From: Neoechinorhynchus agilis | Taxonomy: Eukaryota > Acanthocephala | Length of the DNA stretch: 64,000 bases | Assembly (NCBI GenBank): GCA_051530055.1 | Contig: CM121341.1 | Span: forward strand, 744,001-808,000 | Direction: 5' to 3' | In this document: positions 37,578 through 46,789 of the stretch, piece by piece | How positions within the stretch are numbered: the first letter of the stretch is position 1 | Layout: each line of letters opens with the position of its first letter | Translations under genes and position numbers: made by a program | The notes under the pieces: generated by a model | The model's database searches: none | What the model was told of the DNA's origin: nothing | Seen by the model: the letters and a program-made list of their open reading frames with translations, nothing else

Positions 37578-37690
37578 ACAAAAGAAAACAAACTATAAAC
37601 TAAAAAAACATCGCACTTTTAGAATTATACGTAAAAATCGTTCTAAAATGAACATCATTGTGATTTGTTAGTAAAAAAAGGACTAAATGT

Positions 37691-38002
37691 TTATTGCTTT
37701 AAAGCAAATTGCCCAGGACACGTCATTTTAACATCACCAAGAAGAATCCACACACGCCCACATTTTCGGATTTTTATTCTCCGTAAACAATTGGAACCGA
37801 TGAATTCTTTTAATTTTTCACCGGCATAATTGTTCGTATTGAAATTGAGGTTATTTATTTGCACTTTTAGGTCGTTTTTGATTAAATTAAAAGGTTTTAT
37901 TATACTTCTAAGATGTTTAAATTGTTCTAGACGCCACTCTCTGAAAATGGCGTCGATCCGAACTACAGCTCGTTTTTCTTTGTTGTGAGTGGAAGTTGTC
38001 AT
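37691..38002 (-). CDS. Small basic protein, 103 residues, unknown
   Basis: Starts MTTSTHNKEKRAVVRIDAIF and ends MTCPGQFALKQ. The region RRIKIRKCGRVWILLGDVKM has alternating hydrophobics like a beta-rich or OB-type fold, but I recognise no family. It lies head-to-head with the neuronal calcium sensor gene (69 bp between start codons), so the two probably share a promoter. No signal peptide or membrane segment. Confidence 0.5.
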   Translation of the reverse strand: MTTSTHNKEKRAVVRIDAIFREWRLEQFKHLRSIIKPFNLIKNDLKVQINNLNFNTNNYAGEKLKEFIGSNCLRRIKIRKCGRVWILLGDVKMTCPGQFALKQ

Positions 38003-38071
38003 ATTACGAACTAGTTCATTGCGAGAACGTCTTCGTTCTGGTGCTTAAGCGTTTCTCTCTTTTGCCAGTTC

Positions 38072-38617
38072 ATGGAGAATCCGGCGGAACTTCAGGATGA
38101 CCAAATAGAAGCAATAAAGACGTGCTTTAGCATGGACGAACAAGACGTCCAGAAATGGGCGGCAGACCTTTCCACTAAATACCCAAAGGGAAAACTATCA
38201 ACAAAACAGCTTAAAGAAGAACTTAATATTCTTAGAAAAGGTCAATTTAACGAAAAGAAGCTGGTCAAGGCCATCTTTGACGCTTTTGATCTGGACGCTT
38301 CTGATACGCTTAGTTTTAATGAACTCATTACGGGTTTAGTCGGAGCATACGGAACCAATATTGACCAAAAATTGAAATACTGCTTTAAAGTCTACGATAG
38401 GAACTTCAGTCAGAAACTATCTCGTAAAGAAGTTCGAAGAATCTTGCGAATTATACTAATCGGACGGGTTCAAACCAAAGAAGAAATCGATCAATACGTC
38501 AATACAGTGTTTGTGAACGTGGATACGAATTCTGATGATAAAATCACTCTTAAAGAATTCATCCATGGATGTAAGAATGACTCATCCATAGCCGATGTCA
38601 TAAATCCTTTTGTCTAA
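38072..38617 (+). CDS. Neuronal calcium sensor family EF-hand protein, divergent
   Basis: Recoverin/frequenin-type calcium sensor of 181 residues. An NCS-like start (QDVQKWAADLSTKYPKGKLS) is followed by EF-2 DLDASDTLSFNE, EF-3 DRNFSQKLSRKE and EF-4 DTNSDDKITLKE. FxxGCKNDSSIADVINPFV at the end matches the NCS family C-terminus (GSKADPSIV). EF-2 and EF-4 have full calcium ligands; EF-3 has Lys at position 7 but Glu at 12, so it may bind weakly. NCS proteins normally start MG for N-myristoylation; this one starts MENPAEL, so membrane anchoring by myristate is not possible from this start. A splice acceptor (CTCTCTTTTGCCAG) ends 3 bases before the ATG, suggesting trans-splicing or a 5' exon. Confidence 0.78.
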   Translation: MENPAELQDDQIEAIKTCFSMDEQDVQKWAADLSTKYPKGKLSTKQLKEELNILRKGQFNEKKLVKAIFDAFDLDASDTLSFNELITGLVGAYGTNIDQKLKYCFKVYDRNFSQKLSRKEVRRILRIILIGRVQTKEEIDQYVNTVFVNVDTNSDDKITLKEFIHGCKNDSSIADVINPFV

Positions 38618-39063
38618 CCTACATTGAGTCGAAAAAATGATTTATTCTTTTGTTCGTCGCATTATCGAAACCGACTTTACCCACATATAAAATACTTTAT
38701 TTTGTGGACGAAAATATGATCGATAAATTTTATTCTGCTTTATATCATAGACTTTTAGGTCATTTATCCGTTCTATCCAACGATCGGTTTCCATAACGCT
38801 TCACCATTGGATGACCGTCACTTTATCATATGAACAATTCCATATTAAATGATTCAGCAAACCTAATTCAGTTAATCCACGGAGTAAATGCATGTTTTAC
38901 AAAAAACAAACTCATGGAAATATCATGAATTGAACATAGGAAAGTTAATGAAAAACGACACGATTTGGGGCATAAAAACTTTGAACGTCGTCGGTTCTCT
39001 TTTGATCAACAAGAGCAAAAAAACAAGAATCTTAGTCTTCTACATTTCGGATTTGTTTCAACG
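38618..39063. other. Intergenic stretch between convergent genes
   Basis: 3' UTR space for the calcium sensor (+) and the TAF3-like gene (-). No gene or repeat is seen. Confidence 0.4.
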
Positions 39064-40218
39064 TTACTTTTGACAATGATCACATATCCATCGAGCTCCT
39101 GGAAGATTTTCTCTAAGACATTTTGCATGGCACCACCTTCGGCATAAAAAGCATTGTCTAATTTGCGATATAGCTAGTTGCTCAGCTGCAAGATTCTGAC
39201 CACAAACCAAACACAAATAATCGACATGATCGACAGCTCTTGGACGAAGGGATCGTGGGTTTCGTTGTTTCCTTCGCTGAGATTGATGCTCGGATGCAGT
39301 CGAAATAGTATCGACAAGAGAAGTAAGGAGATCAATAACGCATGGATGTACTTCGATTGATTCCTGATGAGAAATCGAACAAGGCAACGGAGATATATCG
39401 ATTATTTGTTTATTAACATCATCTTCGTTGACCGGTTCACCTATGTAATCATCACTGACTTGTTCGTCGATACAATTAAATCCAGAATCCAGGAGATCTT
39501 CAGTGTCCATAACTTGAGCGGTATCGTAATGATCGTCCGTATCGCAATCAACGCAATCTTCAATATCGTGATCATTGTCGCTCTCGTATTTATTAGAAGG
39601 ATACGAGCAAGTCGACTGACCAGGTTCTTGTTCAATAATCTCGTCACGAACGGTATCGTCATCGAAATTTCCGCTAAATTCGTGATTATGGTCGTTCATA
39701 AGTGCGCAGATGATTTGCATTGGATCTGTAGGCACTGGGCAATGACCCTTTTCATTGTACTTTTCTTCAACATCGCACATGTCAAAGTCGTCTTCGATAT
39801 ACTCGACTTGACCGTCTTCACTTCTTTCAACTTCATCCTCATCAGGCAAAATATCAAAACCGAGAACACTGTATGAATCATCAAAAGGTTCAATGTATTC
39901 GTCACCAATATCACTTTCGTTCATATCGAATCGCCCATCTTCTCCTAGGAAATCCAAAACACAGGTTATCACTTCAGGAGTTATATTCCGCTGGTTCATC
40001 ACGTGTTCAATCGCGTCTTTATCACAACCACGGGCTCGTAATTGACGACACAGTCCGTCCAAATATTTGTGACTCACCAAAGACAAAAGACTTACTGTGT
40101 CATTTGCGACTGTGTCGTACCCTGCTGAAACTAAAACGTTCAAAACTGCTCCGTCCAGTTCATTAGATGAGAAATCAACAGGCTCACCGTCCTCTTCAGA
40201 GTTACCGCTACTGTTCAT
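39064..40218 (-). CDS. TAF3-like protein: N-terminal histone fold, acidic middle, C-terminal PHD finger
   Basis: 384 residues. Positions about 20-95 read as a bromodomain-associated histone fold (AVLNVLVSAGYDTVANDTVS, LVSHKYLDGLCRQL, ITPEVITCVLDFLGED), comparable to TAF3 and TAF8. The middle (about 95-300) is very acidic with repeated Asp/Glu runs. The last 50 residues form a Cys4-His-Cys3 zinc finger: CLVCGQ, QCFLCRRWCHAKC, RWICDHC, a PHD pattern. The combination is diagnostic of TAF3, the TFIID subunit whose PHD reads H3K4me3. It is much shorter than human TAF3 (about 930). The PHD has few aromatic-cage candidates, so H3K4me3 binding is doubtful. It follows UTP14 on the same strand. Confidence 0.6.
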   Translation of the reverse strand: MNSSGNSEEDGEPVDFSSNELDGAVLNVLVSAGYDTVANDTVSLLSLVSHKYLDGLCRQLRARGCDKDAIEHVMNQRNITPEVITCVLDFLGEDGRFDMNESDIGDEYIEPFDDSYSVLGFDILPDEDEVERSEDGQVEYIEDDFDMCDVEEKYNEKGHCPVPTDPMQIICALMNDHNHEFSGNFDDDTVRDEIIEQEPGQSTCSYPSNKYESDNDHDIEDCVDCDTDDHYDTAQVMDTEDLLDSGFNCIDEQVSDDYIGEPVNEDDVNKQIIDISPLPCSISHQESIEVHPCVIDLLTSLVDTISTASEHQSQRRKQRNPRSLRPRAVDHVDYLCLVCGQNLAAEQLAISQIRQCFLCRRWCHAKCLRENLPGARWICDHCQK

Positions 40219-40326
40219 TCACGTCTAAAAATGAGATCTTCAAAAAGCAGCGCGTCTTATTTTTGAGCTTCTTAAAAAACGGCATTGAAATAGCAATTTA
40301 TTAAAAAAAATAGAGGTGCACAACCA
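40219..40326 (-). promoter_or_regulatory. Short intercistronic region with acceptor site (operon-like)
   Basis: Only 108 bp separate the UTP14 stop from the downstream ATG on the same strand. TCTCATTTTTAG ends 6 bases before that ATG (AG at 40,225-40,226). A T-rich acceptor without an upstream exon in so short a gap is the signature of spliced-leader trans-splicing within an operon. Confidence 0.5.
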
Positions 40327-43300
40327 TCAGTGTTTTCGATCAGCATCAGTTGGAGGCTCTATCGGAGTACCTAACAAGGTTTTTATTTTTGGAACGTTTA
40401 ACTTTCTAAACGCTACTTCGGGAACCCATAATTTTCCAAGAGGCTGTTTTAAAGTCTCCTCGTAGTCTATTACTGTCTTAAATGGAAACGGAAGTTTCTT
40501 CACCTGATACTTCTTTAACGAGTTATTGGCTATCATTTTATGATTCAAAATCACGTGAGGCTGTCGCATATCTCTTCGTCTCTTTATCTTGCGAAGCTCT
40601 TTTCTGCTGAGAAACACTTTCTTTTTCTTTTTGAAAGTTATACCAGGTCCTATCCACGTCGACTCTAAACCAAGTAAGCCTGGATCAACCGGTTTAATTT
40701 TATTCTCCTCCTCTTCGATTTTACGCTTCCTCTCTCGAAAATCAACCTCGATTTCAGTCAAATTGTTATTTTGAATTCTCTTTAGTTCCTTTTTGGGTCG
40801 AATAAACTCTTTATCCCACATGTCCAATTGCTTTTTATCACCCACGTTCTTCGAATCTTTCAGTTGAACATTGGAATTAAGGAGTACTCTTGTTGCTACC
40901 GAACGATTAGTTTGCTTTAGGTATAAAATACTCTGAACACCAGAAATCTTAAGAACTAATGTCGATTTCATAAGATACGCCGGAGTTTATATAAACTATG
41001 GTAGATAGAAAGTAGAAACGCATCTTAAATTCGGTTAGTTTATCTAAATATGAAACAAATTCGTCTGTCAGATATTTAAAACTCTTTAAAGCTACAATAG
41101 TACTCGTTACCAGCTTTTCGCTTATTTTGTAATTTAAACAGCTCATCGGCAGCAGACGAATTGGTTAAGGTTTCGTCTATAAGTTTACATCCGCTTTCAG
41201 AGTGCATTGACTGTAAATCTAGAGGTTTGTCGGTAAGCTGCTTTTTATCTAACCTTCCTTTTCTTGCTTCTTCGTCCATAAAATATTCATTGTCAACGGA
41301 TTTCTCAACGCCTGATAATGGCTTTGAAGTCTTTCCTTTCTCTTTCGATTGCTTACGTTCATTTTTCTCAATCTTTTTGTCCTTAATTTTGCCACCGGAA
41401 ACAATGATGGGGGCAGTCTTGATCTTAACTGTTACTTCTTTATCGCTCATGACAGTTTCATCCTTCTTGAAATGTGCAAAGCCGCCCGTTATCGAATCTT
41501 CTTTAGATTCCTGGAGCACTTTTTTCTTTGTTTCGACAGATAAATGTATCTCGGCCTTCGCAACTTTTCCCTCTCTTTTTGACTTGCTACTTTTCTTTTT
41601 TGCCGTTTTTTTAACGCCAATTCCGCCGCGGGGTACAATCGTGGAAGTGTCCGCGTTCTTGACTGTGACAATTTCCTTATTGCTCAGGACAATTTCTTTA
41701 TCCATTAAAGGTTTCATCGCGTCCATTATTGAATCTTCCTTAGATTCCTGGAGCACTTTTTTCTTTGTTTCGACAGATAAATGTATCTCGGCCTTCGCAA
41801 CTTTTTCCTCTCTTTTTGACTTGCTACTTTTCTTTTTTGCCGTTTTTTTAACGCCAATTCCGCCGCGGGGTGTAATCGTGGAAGTGTCCGCGTTCTTGAC
41901 TATGACAATTTCCTTATTGCTCATGGCAATTTCATTATCCGTTAAAGGTTTTATCACGTCCGATTTTGTCATATCAGTAACTTCATCGTTAGCTGCTTTA
42001 ACGAGCTTCTTCATTGATCCTACCGATGAAGATTCTGCTTCCTTTGCATTTTTTCCTTTATTTTTTGACTTCGTATCTTGATTTTTTATTTTTAAATCAC
42101 CACTTTCGCCAGTAAATGGAATGCTGGATATTTCCTCGATGGTAATCGTACCTTCCACCTTCTCTCCTTCATTTGACTCTGATGATAACGCTTCCTGTTC
42201 ATTCGCAGTTTTTTCCTTCTTTATTGACTTCTTGTCTTCGTTTTTCTGCACTTTTGCATCCATGCCTTCGATGCGTGTTTCAACGCGTTTAGCCACGGTT
42301 AAACCGGTCATAACAGTTTCGTTTTTGTCGAAAGGACAAGTATTGCTATCGATAATTAACGCATTTTCCGGTGATTCGGAAATAAGCTTCTTCTCTTCTT
42401 CTAATCTGATCTGAATTTTACTTCGCCCTTCCCTGCCAGTTTTAAGTTCTAATACATTTTCTGCTTCAACCGTTGGCTTTTGTTGATTCGCCAAGACATC
42501 TTCAACGCTCAATTCGTCAGGGCGAACATTCCAATAATTTAGCATTTGGGTAACTAAAACAGGATCCATTTCTACGTCTGAATGAACTTCTTCAGCTTCA
42601 ACTTGTTCACTCATTTCGGAATCGGATTCAACTTTTTCAAGCGTAGGTTCAGGTACCGACTCGACTTGTTCCACTTCCTCCTCGTTTTCCTCATTTATGT
42701 CTGCAATTGCGGTTCCGCCAAACAAATAAAAGACAACTTTTAAAAACTTAAGAAATTTGGGTGATTGCTAAGAATAATGCGAGTATCTGAGTTTTTGCAA
42801 AAAAAGGGTTTTAGTATACGGTGAGAAACCACAACCACAGCGTTTGTACAGTTGCTCGTTTTTCCAAACCGAGTTGACGATGTTCGTGTAGCAATTGTCG
42901 AGCATTGGGATCGTATTTCGCGTGTCTGGCTAGTTTTCGAAGCTTTCGACTTACCCTGTTATGTTTTAAGGTCATTCGTTCTTCGATTCTATCATTTTTC
43001 GTAACTCCTTTGGACGTAAGACGTCCGGCCTTAGCGGCTTTCTTAGCTTCCAATTTACGATGCAATCTATGAAAGTTCCTACTCTTAATCTTTCGGACTC
43101 TTCGATTCTGTTTTTTCATCACTTCTGCCCGCTGTCGAAGCTTTTTGTATTCTGATGCAGTAACCATCAAATCGTCAATCTTCGGCTCTGGAAAATCATC
43201 CGCTTCCGTCTTCGAATCGCTTTTCTTTAGAACAAGTGATTTAGCTGCCGTCTCAATCAATTTACTGATCGCCGCTGATTTTTGAGCGAGTGGGTCTGGG

Positions 43301-43757
43301 ATGGACAGGAGACTGGAAGCTTCATGAGTGATAAATTTCTCCTCTTTTTCCATTAAAGGAAAGGTTAGAGATGGAGCTGATTTTAGTGATTTGACAAACG
43401 GATCCCAGAACGACAAATTCTCCTTTGCCTTCGAATATGCACCGGCGCGTTCAGACTTCGCGATTTCAGAATGAAGTTCGCGCTTCAGTCTCATTTTCCT
43501 CATCATCTTACGGGCCAATCGATCACTGGAATCGATCAGAGCACTTCTAGCCACCTGAGTAGCAAAGATTTTACGATTTACGCCCATTGGTTGAGTAAGC
43601 GCGCCCGTTTCGGTTTTAAAATGTTTTCGACTTTTTAGTCGACCTTGAACGGACTTTAGCATTTTGCGGTGCGCCTAAAATTGCAAGAGATGTGATATAA
43701 GAAATAATTATTAATTGAACGTACCCGCTCGTCGGCCGTAGGCTCATTGTCACTCAT
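40327..43757 (-). CDS. UTP14: UTP14, small-subunit processome protein (U3 snoRNP associated)
   Basis: Nucleolar scaffold factor for 18S rRNA maturation that activates the helicase Dhr1/DHX37. Exon 1 (43,757-43,725) reads MSDNEPTADER; exon 2 starts at 43,674 (AHRKMLKSVQG). It carries the UTP14 marks LSFWDPFVKSLKSAPSLTFP, RRVRKIKSRNFHRLHRKLEA and ERMTLKHNRVSRKL. Exon 3 (about 42,770-41,090) is a long acidic then Lys/Ser-rich insert. The last exon (about 40,960-40,327) has the C-terminal signature PHVILNHK, KKYQVKKLPFPFKTVIDYE and PKIKTLLGTPIEP. Intron edges near 42.8 and 41.0 kb are not resolved. At roughly 1,050 residues it is longer than the usual 770-900 because of the exon 3 insert. An acceptor TTTTTTCTCAG lies 22 bases before the ATG. 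Confidence 0.88.
41500..41955 (-). repeat. 228-bp tandem duplication inside UTP14 coding sequence
   Basis: Two nearly identical units in phase (TAGATTCCTG at 41,513 and 41,741, period 228 = 76 codons) encode DTSTIVPRGGIGVKKTAKKK followed by AKAEIHLSVETKKKVLQESK. A weaker third unit lies beside them (MSDKEVTVKIKTAPIIVSGG). A recent in-frame duplication in a disordered insert. Confidence 0.9.
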
Positions 43758-44334
43758 GTCTCTAAGGAACGTATCGATTCTGAGAAAAAAGTTTTTGTAA
43801 TAATAAAGGGTCTGCTAAACACAAATTATTTTAAGAAAACGCAAAACCAAATCGGTTCAAAAAGTTTAATGAAAAAACCAACACTCGGATCATCTTCATC
43901 ACCTAAGAAAAAGTCTTGAACATTTTTGTTAATGAGAAATGTGAAATGCACTCGCGTAATTACAACTCTGGTATAATCGTTGTTGTTTTTCTCGAATTTA
44001 CCATGTTTGTTTCAAAGAAAGACCACAAAGAAGACAAAAGAGAACATGCTGATCATGAAACTTAAAATACTTTGTTTGAAGATTAAATTGTTCATGACCT
44101 CTTTTATACAGCGGAAAAATTGAAGGAGCTTCAATTAAATTCGATTGTTTCCGAAGGCACAATCTTGTGCGCCTTTATAATTTTTCAGTCACAATCAAAC
44201 TTAAAACACTCTCCTCAAAATAGAAAAATAAAATGAAATCCATTAAAAAAATCAACAAGGAAAGCTCTTGATGACAAAATGAAAAGTTTTTATGATTTTA
44301 AAATTATTTGACGCGGAAGAAACATATTCCTTAA
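43758..44334. other. Intergenic stretch with one arm of palindromic family 3
   Basis: About 44,080-44,200 matches family 3 (TTTGAAGATTAAATTGTTCATG, GATTGTTTCCGAAGGCACAATC), otherwise seen at 56,995-57,245 and 58,105-58,325. Nothing else is supported. Confidence 0.5.
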
Positions 44335-44539
44335 ATTCTCAATGGCGAATTGTAGCACACTCGTTTTATTATTGAACTGTTCATTGCGAATTTTCAAGGC
44401 ATCAGCCTCCTTCTCAAGCATTGTTCGTGAAAAAGAAAAAAACTTGCAAACAATGCTTGAGAAGAAAGCTGAGGCCTTGAAAATTCACAATGAACAGTTC
44501 AATAATAAAACGAGTGTGCTACAATTCGCCATTGAGAAT
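44335..44539. repeat. Large near-perfect palindrome, about 92-nt arms
   Basis: The left arm ATTCTCAATGGCGAATTGTA through CTTCTCAAGCATTGTT is repeated as its complement to ATTGAGAAT at 44,539, with a loop of about 20 nt. Only a few mismatches occur (TCAGCCTCC against TCAGCTTTC). The right arm, read on +, encodes MLEKKAEALKIHNEQFNNKT, an amphipathic heptad-like helix, so the palindrome may have arisen by inverted duplication of a coding fragment. Confidence 0.85.
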
Positions 44540-44639
44540 ACACATCCGCTCGAGGGTAAAATTTGATGGAATATTCCTTAAATTTTTTTCCCCTGTTTAC
44601 AAATGTATTCAATCAATCTTCATTTCTCGACAATTAACA

Positions 44640-44880
44640 CACTCACCACCTCCCGCCGAATTCCAGCTTTTGTCCTTCCTCGACCGTCGCCATCACGCTG
44701 GCAGCATAGCCTCGAGTGTACTGCCAGCGAGATATTTTGTCGAAGGAATACGCCTGCTCGTGCGTCCCGGCCGTTTCTCTCAATTTCTCCTAGAGATCCT
44801 GGAGCAGAGAGAGTGCCGAGCTGCCGAGCGCTCCATACGTCTCTACCCCAAAGGGGACAAAATAGTGAGCCCTCGATAAT
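44640..44880 (-). mobile_element. LINE-type reverse transcriptase C-terminal tail (orphan fragment B)
   Basis: On the minus strand reads HYFVPFGVETYGALGSSALS, then a decayed linker and YAASVMATVEEGQKLEFGG. Same family as fragments A and C; no RT core nearby. Confidence 0.6.
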
Positions 44881-44924
44881 TCCTTAAATTAACATTAATG
44901 ACGTCATACATTGGAATACTAGTG

Positions 44925-45060
44925 ATGAACCCGACGAGATTCGCAGAACGTTTTTAATCGAAAAATTATTTACCGCTCGTGATGACTTCTAAACAACAAT
45001 TCTATTGCAATTTCAACATTCATCATCAAGAGAAAATACTTTTTTATCCGGGATTATGAA
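44925..45060 (+). repeat. Family 1 copy joined to a family 2 arm
   Basis: GATGAACCCGACGAGATTCG then CAGAACGTTTTTAATCG and ATTTACCGCTCG, followed by CATCATCAAGAGAAAATAC and TCCGGGATTATGA, which belong to family 2. Confidence 0.6.
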
Positions 45061-45239
45061 CTCCATTGAGAAACAAGCGTGTTTTTTGATACTCGGCTAC
45101 TGTCGATATTCTAATTGACCGGTGAAATTTAGACTCTTTTTTTAACAGAAAAATCCATAGTATAGATAAGCGGCGTCCAACTTTCTCTTATATACGGGAA
45201 CCGCTCTCGGCAAATTTTAATATTTTTCTGCCATATAGA

Positions 45240-45720
45240 AAAGCATGACCAATTCAAACTTCCCCCCAATCTCAAATCGCTTTTCCTATCAGCCGCTTCT
45301 TCCTTTTACTATCAATCGTGTCTCCAATTTCGTTGCATTAAGGGTCTATTAAACTCCATCTTCTTAAACGCCTCCGATTCCTCGGATTATCATCCAAAGA
45401 CCTTAAGTACTTTTATAACATCGCCATCGTACCAACGCTCACCTACGCGCATATCCAACCTTCTTCAATTTTTATTCGAAACTATTCAAAAAAAATTACA
45501 CCGTTTCACAAGAGGTGCGCTCTAATCTGCTCGTCCGAACTCCTTTCAAAAGCACCCAACTCGCCTTCATTCTCTTCCGCCTTTTCAATTTCTGCTACAC
45601 ATTTCTCCTTTCACTCACACTTACAACACTCGTCGTCCCGACATTTCCCACCCTTCAGTTCTTCGCATAAATCTCTACCTCCACTCTTTCTTCGCAATCG
45701 CTCAATCCTCCAAATGAGAA
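45240..45720 (+). mobile_element. CR1/Jockey-like LINE, C-terminal RT/thumb fragment
   Basis: The + strand reads LHLLKRLRFLGLSSKDLKYF, then YNIAIVPTLTYAHIQPSS and KITPFHKRCALICSSELLSK, the post-RT region common in CR1/Jockey-type elements (LLxRLxxL ... YxxxIxPxLTYA ... KxxRAL). Upstream RT and the 3' end are not recognisable. Decayed and 5'-truncated. The sequence from 45,720 to about 46,400 shows nothing I can identify. Confidence 0.6.
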
Positions 45721-46410
45721 TTGATTCGTAGGAAAGAACGGAAACCAACAACCAAATAACAACTTAACCGACCAAAATCAAATAAATCTCCCACAAACAA
45801 TAACCACCAATTCCCACCCCAATGGGCATGCTCCCTACCGTGTATTAACATACGAACGGGCATCCCCCGACCGGATATTACCACCCGACCTAACCCGTAA
45901 TCCTCTTCAAAAAATAAACAACCGCATTCGTTCGACAAATCAGAACTCGAGTGCTCGCGAGGACCCAGAAGTACATATTTTCTCTGTTTTGTAACAACAA
46001 AATGTGTTATTATAAACCGAGCTTTTGCACTCACCATTCTCTAATTTATTAATGTGAAGTTCGTGGATGTTTTCGGCTCATGGTAAAAGACAGCAATCAG
46101 AACATCCATTAGGGAAGCGAGGTATAAGTAGGGGATTAATAAAATTTGTACCTCTCTCTTCTGGAAAATATTAAGAAGACAGGGACTCTAGCAACATTGC
46201 GCTACCTTCTCGTTTTCCCTTTAAAAGTTATTATAACCATTGTCACTCGAACGAAATGCATCTCGGGGCGTAGGTTGGGCTTTGCAAATATAGACGATCC
46301 AAGAAGCGTGAATCAATGCCATTGTTGCGATTTCGTAATCCTTATATCAATATAAAGTGTGTTATTATAAAATAAAAACAACTTTAGAAACAATAAGATA
46401 ATCCACTTAG

Positions 46411-46610
46411 TTACCGTCCTGGTGTAACGGTCGAAAGGACGGATGCAGCGTTCTCTCTTTGCACAGCCAGACTAATGTTTTGTAGGAGGAATGCTCCTGC
46501 TCTCTGATCGCCAGTGATTCGTCTCAATCTCTTAGACAGTTGATTTGCCAGGTCCTGCGCCGGGGTACCAAAAAGACCCGAGCGTCTCGACGCCAAAGAG
46601 AACAAAATAA
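46411..46610 (-). mobile_element. LINE-type reverse transcriptase C-terminal tail (orphan fragment C)
   Basis: Reads FSLASRRSGLFGTPAQDLAN, RITGDQRAGAFLLQNISLAV and QRENAASVLSTVTPGR, the best preserved of the three tails. Only about 65 residues remain. Confidence 0.65.
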
Positions 46611-46789
46611 TATTATCGACTCAGGTCCCTGTATTTTGCCCTTTTGCTTTACCCAGCGCCGACCGTTGCTCCCCCTGGTGGTTTATTTAAGAAAGAGTTT
46701 TACTTTGTCGACTATTTAAATCGATTCATTTGAGGATTCGATGATTTTGCATGTGGTGGAAAATGCAGACAAAGTGTTAGTCAAATTCT

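Noticed and set aside
39367-39876. Plus-strand 169-codon hydrophobic frame opposite the TAF3-like gene
   Set aside because: Antisense of the Asp/Glu-rich middle (GAT/GAA read backwards gives Ile/Phe); no start context or family.
41161-42081. Long plus-strand open frame (about 306 codons) opposite UTP14
   Set aside because: It mirrors the low-complexity UTP14 exon 3, whose codon bias keeps the other strand open; the minus strand has the UTP14 signatures.
45702-46037. Minus-strand 111-codon frame with a Gly/Trp-rich middle
   Set aside because: Lies antisense next to the LINE fragment at 45.2-45.7 kb; no motif or splice support.
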